Assembly: GCF_023509015.1 (NCBI RefSeq)
Contig: NZ_CP094975.1
Coordinates: 5,821,501 to 5,885,500, forward strand
Direction: 5' to 3'
Source of the DNA: Pseudomonas abieticivorans
Lineage (GTDB): Bacteria > Pseudomonadota > Gammaproteobacteria > Pseudomonadales > Pseudomonadaceae
DNA length: 64,000 nt
Part shown: piece by piece, positions 1-8,654 of the stretch
How positions within the stretch are numbered: position 1 is the first letter of the stretch
Layout: each line of letters begins with the position of its first letter
Notes under the pieces: model-generated
Told to the model about the DNA's origin: nothing
Seen by the model: the letters and a program-made list of their open reading frames with translations, nothing else
Databases searched by the model: none
Translations under genes and position numbers: made by a program

Positions 1-1001
1 TCCGAAGGGATGGTGGCCATGAAGATCGGCGCGACACCGCTGGCCGACCAGGTCACGAACAGCAGGCCGCACAGTGCCCAGAAGGGCCCCTGAAAGTACA
101 GCGCGGCCAAGGGCGTAAGGGCGCCGATCAATGAAAATACCACCACCACGCTACGGCGCCCCCACCGGTCGGACAGGGCGGGTACGATAAAACTGCACAG
201 GGTGGCGCTGGCGCCCAGCACGCTCATCAGGATGCCCATGTCGGTTGAGCTGAAGTGGCGCTCGTTCAAGTAATACACCGGCATGAAGGCCCAGCCCAGC
301 ACCATCCAGGCCACGTAAAAACAGGCGATCACCATGCTCAGCCAGACGTTGCGATAGCGCAGCAGGTCCAGCAGCGAGGTTGTGGTACGCGCCCGCGGCG
401 TGGGTGTGGTGGTGACGGTGGCCTTGGGTTCCTTGACGTATTTCCAGATCAGGCAGGCGGCAATCAAACCAGGCACCCCGGCCACGAAGAACGCCAACCG
501 CCAGTGGTAGTGGCTGGCAATCGCCACCAGCACCAGCGGGGCGATGCAGGAGCCCAGCAAGTTGCTGCCAAAGTTCTGCATGATGCCCATGTTCCGGCCC
601 CTGCGGGCGGGCGTCGAGTTCATCGCCATCAAGGTTTGCGAAATCGGCAGGATGGGCCCCTCGGCAAGGCCCATCAACAGACGGGCAGCCAGCAACATGA
701 AAAATGAACCGGCCAGGCCGGACACGAACGAGCACGCCGAGAAAATCATGACCGCCGCCAACAGGTAGGGTTTGCGCCGGCCGCTACGATCGGACTGGGC
801 GCCCAGCACGTAACCGGACAGCGCCCAGGTAAGCGAAAGGGCCGACACCAGCAGGCCGATCTGGGTGTTGCTCAAGGCTAGGTCCTGCGCCACGAAAGGC
901 GCCAGGAAGCTCATGGCATTGCGATCGAAAAAGACAAAGCCGAAGCTCAGGCTGAGGACAAACAACAGACGGTTTTCATAGCAAGTGAACCAGCGGCGCA
1001 T
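1..1001 (-). CDS. MFS transporter (3' end outside the window)
   Basis: N-terminal 333 residues of a major facilitator permease, read from the ATG at 1001 and running off the left edge without a stop. The start MRRWFTCYENRLLFVLSLSF leads into a first membrane helix. A cytoplasmic loop after helix 2 carries SDRSGRRKPY, the MFS signature between helices 2 and 3, and a related loop SDRWGRRS lies in the second half. Long hydrophobic stretches alternate with short loops throughout. It resembles anion/organic-acid symporters (ACS-like). A sigma-54 promoter at 1071-1086 points into it, with a TTGATGATCAA palindrome further upstream, so it is probably co-regulated with the porin and enzyme operon to its right and may import their substrate. 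The substrate is inferred only from context. Confidence 0.85.
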   Translation of the reverse strand, partial: MRRWFTCYENRLLFVLSLSFGFVFFDRNAMSFLAPFVAQDLALSNTQIGLLVSALSLTWALSGYVLGAQSDRSGRRKPYLLAAVMIFSACSFVSGLAGSFFMLLAARLLMGLAEGPILPISQTLMAMNSTPARRGRNMGIMQNFGSNLLGSCIAPLVLVAIASHYHWRLAFFVAGVPGLIAACLIWKYVKEPKATVTTTPTPRARTTTSLLDLLRYRNVWLSMVIACFYVAWMVLGWAFMPVYYLNERHFSSTDMGILMSVLGASATLCSFIVPALSDRWGRRSVVVVFSLIGALTPLAALYFQGPFWALCGLLFVTWSASGVAPIFMATIPS

Positions 1002-1070
1002 GGTCAATCTCCGGCATGATTATTGTTATTGGATTACCGACGGGCAGGGCTCGTCGGTTAGCCATGACTT

Positions 1071-1086
1071 AGCAAGGGTCAGGCCA
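1071..1086 (-). promoter_or_regulatory. Sigma-54 (-24/-12) promoter of the MFS gene
   Basis: On the minus strand the sequence reads TGGCCTGACCCTTGCT, matching the consensus TGGCAC-N5-TTGCW at the invariant GG and GC with correct 10-nt spacing. The predicted transcript start near 1060 leaves a leader of about 60 nt before the ATG at 1001. Confidence 0.65.
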
Positions 1087-1181
1087 GCGGCGATTAGCGC
1101 GTTCAACCGATTGAAATCAAAGCATTCAGCCTGCCTGTGCGGTGGCGCTGCCTTGATCTTTGTTGATGAACGTGGGAAAAA

Positions 1182-1192
1182 TTGATGATCAA
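1182..1192. promoter_or_regulatory. Candidate activator site (TTGATGATCAA)
   Basis: The palindrome TTGA-TGA-TCAA lies about 100 bp upstream of the -24 box of the MFS promoter. The same word occurs at 7506-7516 upstream of the cupin operon, and related TTGATCAA words at 3020-3045 precede the porin promoter. XylR/DmpR-type activators are known to bind TTGATCAATTGATCAA-like sites. Assignment to the adjacent activator is inference. Confidence 0.5.
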
Positions 1193-1254
1193 ACCCGATC
1201 TCTCCAATCCCCCGCGCACCGATGCGGCGGATAACAACAATAACCGGAGAAGGC

Positions 1255-3009
<1,755 letters not shown>

Positions 3010-3019
3010 TCATCCAGGC

Positions 3020-3045
3020 TGATCAAAGCCGATCAATTTGATCAA
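3020..3045. promoter_or_regulatory. Candidate upstream activating sequence of the porin promoter
   Basis: This 26-bp stretch contains TGATCAAA (3020-3027), GATCAA (3031-3036) and TTGATCAA (3038-3045), and another TGATCA overlaps the activator stop codon at 3007-3012. The arrangement CGATCAA-T-TTGATCAA closely resembles the known XylR/DmpR site TTGATCAATTGATCAA, with one extra base between the halves. It lies 65-90 bp upstream of the -24 box. Confidence 0.6.
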
Positions 3046-3109
3046 GTGATGCGGGCTTGCCGGCAGCCCCAGGCCAGGTTTTACCGGCCTTGGCGCTTGC
3101 CGTGCTGGC

Positions 3110-3125
3110 TGGCATAGCCTTTGCG
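3110..3125 (+). promoter_or_regulatory. Sigma-54 (-24/-12) promoter of the porin
   Basis: TGGCATAGCCTTTGCG matches TGGCAC-N5-TTGCW at GG, GC and most other positions. It shares its first eleven bases with the cupin operon promoter on the other strand at 7418-7433. Transcription would begin near 3136, which rules out the upstream in-frame ATG at 3121 as the porin start. Confidence 0.72.
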
Positions 3126-3183
3126 ATGCACCTCTGGCGGCCCGCTGGCCGCACTTCATAACAACAACAATAGAGAGTGCATC

Positions 3184-4473
3184 ATGATTGCTCAGCAGCG
3201 CGGCACCCGCTCGCCCGGTGTTTGCCTCAGCCCTTTGCCCGCTTTGTTCCTGACCCTGTTCAGCAGTTGCTCGATGGCCGCCGAGGCGCCCTTTGATGCG
3301 ATCAAGCTCAACTTACAGGTGTGGAACCTCTCGGTGAAAAACCTCGACACTGGCCCCCAACCTTATCGCTACGGCAACAGTGGCAACGTGTTCGCCGGCG
3401 CCGATATTGACCTGGCCAAGCTGGCTGCGATCCAGGGTGCCTCGGTGTCGTTTCAGTACGTGTTTTTTCCGTGGATGCGTGGCCAAGGTCAACCCGCCCA
3501 GGACCATTGGCAAGGCAAGGCCGGCAGCTATTTCGCTGGCGCGCCGATGCACAACGATATCGACGCCGGCTACCTGGCGCGCTTTACCTGGAACCAGCGC
3601 TTGCTGGAAGACCGCCTGGAACTGGTGGCAGGCCGTAGCAACGCCAAGCAGCATTTCTACATGGCCAACTGCGACAATGTCGTCACCTGCAACGACCCGG
3701 TGATCGACAACTCCACCGGCATTTTGCCGTTCCCGTATGGCAGCTGGAGCCTGTACTCACGCTACCACCTGGAGCAGGGGCGTTACGTGCATGCCGGCGT
3801 GTTCGAATCCAACCCGCAGCATTACCTCAAGCGCACCGAAGGCTTTGACTGGGACCCGGGTGATGCCAGCGGCGTGTCGGTATTGGCGGGGTGGGGAGGC
3901 GAACAGGGGTTCGCTCAAACCCCGTTCGCCTACCATTATGAATTCAACGGCTTTTACAACAGTGGCCAGCAGATCGACCCGCTTGATGGATCGTTGCGCC
4001 GTGGCAGCAGCGGCTTGTTGTTCAAATTTCGCCAGACATTGTCTCGCGAGGGCACGGGCGCGGTGCCGCAAAGCGCCTGGCAATGGTTCGGTTCCTGGTC
4101 GTGGAGCGCCGATGACATGCAGCCTTTCGAGCATTTTGCCGAAGTGGGCGTGACCCGCCTTGGGCCGTTTGGGCGCCCGCAGGACAGCCTCAACCTCAAG
4201 GCCAGTTACCTGCGCCTGGGCGAGCGCCAGGCCCATTGGCAAGAGCAGGCACGCCTGGCTGCGACCGGCGAGGATGAGCGCACCCGGCGCGGTGTGTCGA
4301 GGGTGGAGCTCAATACCCATTGGCAGGTCAGTCGCGACCTGGCGTTGGAGCCCAGCGTGCAATACATCTTCAACCCGGACAACTTCTACAACCCGCAGGC
4401 GCCGCTCAGCCGTAATGGCGCAGTGATCGCCGTGCAGGTGATGTACGACTTGGGCACCGCGTTGGGGCTTTAG
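3184..4473 (+). CDS. OprB-like outer-membrane porin
   Basis: 429-aa exported protein. A long signal peptide (MIAQQRG...LFSSCSMAAEA) precedes a beta-rich sequence with alternating aromatic and hydrophobic residues. It has the OprB-family (carbohydrate-selective porin) pattern: an early GNVFAGADIDLAKL segment, and a C-terminal LEPSVQYIFNPDNFYNP strand before the closing VQVMYDLG. Start 3184 is chosen because the sigma-54 promoter lies over the alternative at 3121; an AGAGAG ribosome site precedes it. Although the family is named for sugars, members sit beside many catabolic clusters. Here co-regulation with an MFS permease and an oxidoreductase operon suggests uptake of the pathway's substrate. 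A strong hairpin follows the stop. Confidence 0.82.
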   Translation: MIAQQRGTRSPGVCLSPLPALFLTLFSSCSMAAEAPFDAIKLNLQVWNLSVKNLDTGPQPYRYGNSGNVFAGADIDLAKLAAIQGASVSFQYVFFPWMRGQGQPAQDHWQGKAGSYFAGAPMHNDIDAGYLARFTWNQRLLEDRLELVAGRSNAKQHFYMANCDNVVTCNDPVIDNSTGILPFPYGSWSLYSRYHLEQGRYVHAGVFESNPQHYLKRTEGFDWDPGDASGVSVLAGWGGEQGFAQTPFAYHYEFNGFYNSGQQIDPLDGSLRRGSSGLLFKFRQTLSREGTGAVPQSAWQWFGSWSWSADDMQPFEHFAEVGVTRLGPFGRPQDSLNLKASYLRLGERQAHWQEQARLAATGEDERTRRGVSRVELNTHWQVSRDLALEPSVQYIFNPDNFYNPQAPLSRNGAVIAVQVMYDLGTALGL

Positions 4474-4484
4474 CCGCGTGAAAG

Positions 4485-4512
4485 CACACCTCCCGCCAAG
4501 GCGGGAGGTGTG
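4485..4512. terminator. Bidirectional terminator hairpin
   Basis: Perfect 13-bp inverted repeat CACACCTCCCGCC/GGCGGGAGGTGTG with a 2-nt loop, between the convergent porin and VOC genes. It lacks a clear T-run. Confidence 0.6.
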
Positions 4513-4530
4513 GGCGAGGGCTAAATCGAA

Positions 4531-4914
4531 TCAGGCAGGCTCAAAGCAGTACACCGCCAGTTTGTTGCCGTCCGGGTCGCGGGCATAGGCGGCGTAGGCG
4601 TTCGGTGCCCAACTGCGTGGGCCGGGCAGGCCTTCACAGCGACCGCCGGCGGAAATGGCCGCGGCATGGAAATTGGCCACGGCTTGGCGGCTGGGTGCCT
4701 GAAAACTGATTGTCACGCCATTGCCGACGGTCGCCGCGGCGCCGTCGGCTGGGCGCAGCACGAAAAAGGCGGGTTCTTTCTCGCCCCAGATCGAGCCGTT
4801 GTCTTGCAGGTCCACCAGCCTGTTCAGGCCGATCTGGCCGAGCACGATGTCGTAGAACTGGCGTGCTTTGGTCAGGTCATTGCTGCCGACGGTTACGTGG
4901 GTGTACACACTCAT
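4531..4914 (-). CDS. VOC (glyoxalase/dioxygenase-fold) protein
   Basis: 127-aa single-domain vicinal-oxygen-chelate protein. It opens with YTHVTVGSNDLTKARQFYD, the typical first beta-strand and helix with a metal-ligand His, and ends with YAAYARDPDGNKLAVYC, the DPDGN motif before the last strand. The start at 4914 (MSVYTHV) is supported by GGAGA eight bases upstream; an earlier in-frame ATG at 4953 would add residues atypical of the family. It is last in the minus-strand run cupin-SDR-ADH-VOC, 63 bp after the ADH. Possible roles are isomerase, ring-cleavage or glutathione-related steps; the sequence does not decide which. Confidence 0.78.
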   Translation of the reverse strand: MSVYTHVTVGSNDLTKARQFYDIVLGQIGLNRLVDLQDNGSIWGEKEPAFFVLRPADGAAATVGNGVTISFQAPSRQAVANFHAAAISAGGRCEGLPGPRSWAPNAYAAYARDPDGNKLAVYCFEPA

Positions 4915-4977
4915 CAAGATTCTCCAGTACAGGTTGAAAGCGGGCGGTGCCACATGGCACCGCTCAGGTTGAAGGCT

Positions 4978-5988
4978 TCAGTTTGAAAACGGTGCCACCA
5001 TGACCTTGCACTGGTGGGTGCGTTGGCGCAGCGCTTCGAATGCCTGAGGCATGGCGGCCAGTGACACGGTGTCGCTGACCATCGCCAGCGCCGTTGCGTG
5101 TGGGCCGTCGAGTACGTCCAGGGCGGCGCGAAATTCATCCAGGTTGAAAAACGCCGAGGTAACCAGGCTGACTTCCTTGGACAGGGCACGGAAGGGCATG
5201 AAGCTGTCGGCCACCGTGCACAGGCCCAGGATGACCACGGTGCCGCGCGGGCGCACGTGCTCCACGGCAGCGGCGATCAGCCCGGGGCGCCCCACGCATT
5301 CGAAGACGATGTCCGGCGGCCCCCCCAGGCATTCGGGGATGCGCCGCGCCAGGTTGCCGTCATCCACCAGGAAATCACTGGCGCCCAGTTGCAGGGCGCG
5401 CTCGCGTTGCCAATCGCCCAGGTCGGTGATGCACACCTTTGCTGCGCCCAGGCGCCGGGCCCAATACGCCACGGCCAGGCCGATGGCACCCGCACCCAGT
5501 ACCAACACCTTTGCGCCAGGGCGCAAGCGGGCCCGCATGACGCCGTGCAAGGCCACGGCCAGGGGCTCGGCCAGCGCGCTGTCGGCCAGGCCGATGCTGG
5601 CGGGCAATACCACGCACTGGTGTGCCCGGGCGGTGGCCAACTCGGCGAACCCACCGCCTTGCAGGCTGAAGGCCGCACACCAGGCCGGCTCGCCACGACG
5701 ACAGTGCTCGCACTGGCCGCAACCGCGCAACGGTGCCACGGCCACGTGGTCGCCCACGCGCAAGCCGTTCACCTGTGCGCCGCATTCAACCACGCGCCCG
5801 CTGTATTCGTGGCCCAGCACGGTGTCAGGGGCAATGGCAAAGGTAGGGTCGTGGGTCATGTGCAGGTCACTGCCGCAGATACCACACCGGCAGACCTCGA
5901 TCAGCACTTCGTCCGGCCCAGGCGTCGGCGCGGGCAGGCTGGCCACCTGCAACGGTTGGTGCGGGGCCTTGAAAACAATAGCTTGCAT
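4978..5988 (-). CDS. Zinc-dependent alcohol dehydrogenase (MDR family)
   Basis: 336-aa medium-chain dehydrogenase. Catalytic-zinc ligands lie in CGICGSDLH and GHEYSGRV. The structural zinc lobe is GCGQCEHCRRGEPAWC (four Cys). The Rossmann motif VLVLGAGAIGLAVAYWARRLGA binds NAD(P). It resembles the sorbitol/threonine/butanediol dehydrogenase branch, which oxidises secondary alcohols. AGGAGG seven bases before the ATG supports the start. It is the third gene of the cupin operon, 10 bp after the SDR. It could oxidise a hydroxyl group on the side chain of the pathway substrate; the substrate is inferred only from context. Confidence 0.86.
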   Translation of the reverse strand: MQAIVFKAPHQPLQVASLPAPTPGPDEVLIEVCRCGICGSDLHMTHDPTFAIAPDTVLGHEYSGRVVECGAQVNGLRVGDHVAVAPLRGCGQCEHCRRGEPAWCAAFSLQGGGFAELATARAHQCVVLPASIGLADSALAEPLAVALHGVMRARLRPGAKVLVLGAGAIGLAVAYWARRLGAAKVCITDLGDWQRERALQLGASDFLVDDGNLARRIPECLGGPPDIVFECVGRPGLIAAAVEHVRPRGTVVILGLCTVADSFMPFRALSKEVSLVTSAFFNLDEFRAALDVLDGPHATALAMVSDTVSLAAMPQAFEALRQRTHQCKVMVAPFSN

Positions 5989-5998
5989 GCTTGCCTCC

Positions 5999-6817
5999 TC
6001 AGTCGACTCGCCCGAGCATTTGGCCGCCGTCGATCACAATCTGGGCGCCGGTGACGTAGCTTGAGGCCGGGGAGGCCAGGAACAACGCCAGCCCCTTGAT
6101 CTCTTCGGTGCTGGCAATCCGGTGCTGGGGCACCCGTTGGGCAAAGGCGGCGCGGTCCGCGGCATTGTTCAGCCGGCCCCCGGCGATGTTGGTGACGAAG
6201 GGGCCCGGGGCGATGGCGTTGACGTTGATGCCGTAGCGCGCCAGTTCCATCGCGGCCTGGCGCACCAGTGAGGCGGCGCCAGCCTTGGCGGGCATGTAGG
6301 GGGTGCCGACGATCGCTTCGTTGAGCATCGCGGCGTTGGAGGTGGTGACGATGATGCGCCCGCTGCCTTGGGGCTTCATCAGGCGCACGGCGGCGCGCAA
6401 CGTGGTGAATACCGAGGTCAGGTTGGTGGCCAGCACCTTGTCCCAATGCGCCTCTTCCAGGGCTTCCAGCGCCCCTTGCGGGCAGCGCTGGCCGTCGCAG
6501 TCGAGAAAGCCTGGGCCGGCATCGATGCCGGCATTGGCAAACACCACGTCGAGCCGGCCGTGGCGTTGCCCGATGCGCTCAAAGCAGTCATACATCGCGG
6601 CGCGATCAGTGGCGTCCACCACCTCGCCCTGTACGTTCAAGCCACTCTCGCACAAACGCTCGACCTGTTCGTGCAGCCGTGTGGCGTCTATGTCCAGCAA
6701 GGTGACCTGGGCGCCGGCCTCGGCCATGACTTCCGAATAGGCCAGGCCAATGCCGCTGGCAGCTCCGGTGACCACGCAGTGGAGTCCTTCAACGGCAAAT
6801 CGTTCCCAAAACTTCAT
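5999..6817 (-). CDS. Short-chain dehydrogenase/reductase (SDR)
   Basis: 272-aa classical SDR. Cofactor motif TGAASGIG (about residues 16-23) is followed by DIDATRL, where the acidic residue suggests NAD preference, then NAG in VFANAGID. The active site is Y-x3-K in YMPAKAGAASLVRQ, and the C-terminal motif is PASSYVTGAQIVIDGG. Start 6817 is chosen because AAGGA precedes it and the residues before it are not family-like. It lies 11 bp after the cupin gene and 10 bp before the alcohol dehydrogenase, clearly in one transcript. Two dehydrogenases in one operon suggest successive oxidations of an alcohol intermediate. Confidence 0.88.
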   Translation of the reverse strand: MKFWERFAVEGLHCVVTGAASGIGLAYSEVMAEAGAQVTLLDIDATRLHEQVERLCESGLNVQGEVVDATDRAAMYDCFERIGQRHGRLDVVFANAGIDAGPGFLDCDGQRCPQGALEALEEAHWDKVLATNLTSVFTTLRAAVRLMKPQGSGRIIVTTSNAAMLNEAIVGTPYMPAKAGAASLVRQAAMELARYGINVNAIAPGPFVTNIAGGRLNNAADRAAFAQRVPQHRIASTEEIKGLALFLASPASSYVTGAQIVIDGGQMLGRVD

Positions 6818-6828
6818 GCTCGCGATCC

Positions 6829-7350
6829 TTATAGAAACAGTGCCTTGTTGATGGGCAGGCCGTGCTTTTGGCAATGGCTGACGTAGTGGTTGATAAACCA
6901 GAACACGTCGGTGGTTTCGGTGTGCTGACCTTGCTCGTCGAAGAACTCGATGGGGCCGTGAATCCAGAACAGCGCTTTCATGCCCTGTGGGTCGTCGGAG
7001 TAAAGCGTATGGGCGGTGCCTGGCGTCTCGTAGACAAAGCTGCCGGGGCGGGAGGTCCAGTCATATTCGTAGTAGCCCCAGCTGCCCTCCAGGGTCACGG
7101 CCGAGACGGCGGCGCGGTGGCGGTGGGTACCGATGCGCCCGCCACCCTTGACCCAGAGGATGTTGCAGACACTGCCAGTGCGTACGTCGAAGCTGAGGTG
7201 GCGAATCGCTGCGCTGTCGCCAAACGGCACCCACGGCGATTCAGTTTCGCTGCTGCTGATGTGGCCGCCGTGCAAGGCATAGCGGTCGATGATGTGCGCG
7301 TGCGCTTCAGGGGGGAGTTGGACAATGTCTGGCTTGACGGAATGGGACAT
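6829..7350 (-). CDS. Cupin dioxygenase, 2,4'-dihydroxyacetophenone dioxygenase-like
   Basis: 173-aa single cupin. The metal site is visible as THRH (His76, His78) and AHTL (His114), with the family pattern GGGRIGTHRHR...VTLEGSWGYYEYDW...PGTAHTL. Length and layout match the 2,4'-dihydroxyacetophenone dioxygenase family, iron enzymes that cleave the side-chain C-C bond of hydroxyacetophenones to a benzoate and formate; many family members have unknown substrates. It is the first gene of the operon, and a sigma-54 promoter at 7418-7433 leaves a leader of about 57 nt. With a XylR-type aromatic sensor nearby, breakdown of an aryl ketone or related aromatic is plausible but not proven. Confidence 0.75.
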   Translation of the reverse strand: MSHSVKPDIVQLPPEAHAHIIDRYALHGGHISSSETESPWVPFGDSAAIRHLSFDVRTGSVCNILWVKGGGRIGTHRHRAAVSAVTLEGSWGYYEYDWTSRPGSFVYETPGTAHTLYSDDPQGMKALFWIHGPIEFFDEQGQHTETTDVFWFINHYVSHCQKHGLPINKALFL

Positions 7351-7417
7351 GGGCTTAGCCTCGGATGATTGTTTTTATGGGCCGGGCGCACAAGGGCGAC
7401 TGGCCAGGCAGAGCATT

Positions 7418-7433
7418 TGCACAGGCTATGCCA
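7418..7433 (-). promoter_or_regulatory. Sigma-54 (-24/-12) promoter of the cupin operon
   Basis: On the minus strand: TGGCATAGCCTGTGCA. It is identical to the porin promoter (3110-3125) over the first eleven bases and matches the consensus GG/GC spacing. The predicted start is near 7407. Confidence 0.7.
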
Positions 7434-7493
7434 AGCGATGAAACGGCCAGATTGCGGGGCCTGCGGCACGCAGGCGGTGTGGTGCAGTGAGCG

Positions 7494-7519
7494 GATTTGA
7501 CCTAGTTGATGATCAAATC
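7494..7519. promoter_or_regulatory. Candidate activator site upstream of the cupin operon
   Basis: An inverted repeat GATTTGA (7494-7500) / TCAAATC (7513-7519) encloses TTGATGATCAA (7506-7516), the word also seen at 1182-1192. It is about 75-80 bp upstream of the -24 box, in the gap between the cupin gene and the divergent AraC gene, so either regulator could use it. Confidence 0.5.
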
Positions 7520-7624
7520 GGGTTAATGTTTCGGGAGGTATCCAAAGGGTAACGACGTTGTCATGTTCCCTTGCTAGGGTGCAGGCGATTCGCCCGCAGG
7601 GCGCCCCAGGGACAGGTACCGAGC

Positions 7625-8608
7625 ATGTACGCAAGCGCCACGCGCAAACCGATCATCATTCGCTGCGAAGGCCTGGGCGCCGATGATTTCGGCGAGCGCT
7701 TTTCCCAGGTGTTCGGCAGCCTGTATGCCGACCTGCCGCAACAGGGCATGCCGATCAGCGTGGCCGGGGTGTACGGGCGGTATGAGGGGGTGAGCTTCCG
7801 GCGCATGAGTTATCGCGGCGATTTCACGGTGCAAATCCCAGATTTGGACGATGAAATCACCTTTGTCATACCCACCGCCGGCCAGATCGTTTTCAACCTG
7901 GCCTGCCAGACAGTCGGCACGCCCCACGTGGGCCTTGCCGTGGAGAAGACCGCGGTGCGCTCGGTGCGCTTTATCGATGGCCACGGGCAACACGGGCTTT
8001 CGGTGAGGCGTGGGCTGTTCACCCAGCGGTTGTGCGCGTTGCTGGGCCGCCCGGTGGTCGACAAGATCCGCTTTGAACCGGTGGTTGACCTGCGCCGCCC
8101 GGCGTTCGACAGCATCAAGGCGTTGGTCGGGTTTGCCACGGGCAGCGAGCTTGACGTGCTGATGAACGCCAGCGTGCTGATGCCCACGCGCTTGCAGGAA
8201 ATGCTGGTAGACGCGGTGCTGGAGGTGTGGCCGCACAACTACAGCCAGGCGCTCAAGCAACCGGGGCCGGCCATTGCGCCGCGGCACGTGAAGCTTGCGA
8301 TGGACTATATCCAGGCGCATCCGGACGCGTTGGTCAGCGGGAGCGAATTGGCCGCACTGAGCAACGTCAGCCTGCGGGCCTTGCAGGAAGGCTTTCGACG
8401 CTGTTTGGGCACCTCGATCGTGGCGTATCAGCGCCAGGTACGGCTGGAGCGCGCCCACCAGGCGTTGCGCCAGGGCGCGCCGGTGTCGGTGACGGAGGTC
8501 GCATTGGGGTTGGGCTTTTCCAATGTCGGCAGGTTCTGCCAGTATTTCCAAAGTGCCTATGGGGTCAGCCCGCAGGACGTTCGGCTTGGCCTGCGCGGCC
8601 GCCATTGA
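7625..8608 (+). CDS. AraC-family transcriptional regulator
   Basis: 327-aa regulator. The N-terminal two thirds form an AraC_binding_2-like sensing domain. The C-terminal 100 residues hold two HTH motifs: LVSGSELAALSNVSLRALQEGFRRCLGTS and VSVTEVALGLGFSNVGRFCQYFQSAYGVSPQ, the second being the conserved AraC signature. The ATG at 7625 follows a GGGACAGG-like ribosome site. An in-frame ATG at 7571 would add an arginine-rich tail atypical of the family. It is divergent from the cupin operon across 274 bp containing the sigma-54 promoter and palindrome, so it may act as a second, substrate-specific regulator of that operon. Confidence 0.88.
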   Translation: MYASATRKPIIIRCEGLGADDFGERFSQVFGSLYADLPQQGMPISVAGVYGRYEGVSFRRMSYRGDFTVQIPDLDDEITFVIPTAGQIVFNLACQTVGTPHVGLAVEKTAVRSVRFIDGHGQHGLSVRRGLFTQRLCALLGRPVVDKIRFEPVVDLRRPAFDSIKALVGFATGSELDVLMNASVLMPTRLQEMLVDAVLEVWPHNYSQALKQPGPAIAPRHVKLAMDYIQAHPDALVSGSELAALSNVSLRALQEGFRRCLGTSIVAYQRQVRLERAHQALRQGAPVSVTEVALGLGFSNVGRFCQYFQSAYGVSPQDVRLGLRGRH

Positions 8609-8618
8609 TGGCTCAGGC

Positions 8619-8644
8619 CAGGGGTAGGCAAACGCCCACCCCTG
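8619..8644. terminator. Terminator-like hairpin between convergent genes
   Basis: CAGGGGTAGGC (8619-8629) pairs with GCCCACCCCTG (8634-8644) across a 4-nt loop. It lies between the AraC stop and the autotransporter stop. A short TTTT follows after nine bases on the plus strand. Confidence 0.5.
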
Positions 8645-8654
8645 AACCTGGCTT

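Noticed and set aside
3091..3106. A second -24/-12-like sequence TGGCGCTTGCCGTGCT upstream of the porin
   Set aside because: GG/GC spacing fits, but the match to TTGC is poorer than at 3110-3125, which also agrees with the cupin promoter.
5051..6064. Plus-strand frames opposite the alcohol dehydrogenase
   Set aside because: They mirror the ADH codons; the ADH has clear zinc and Rossmann motifs.
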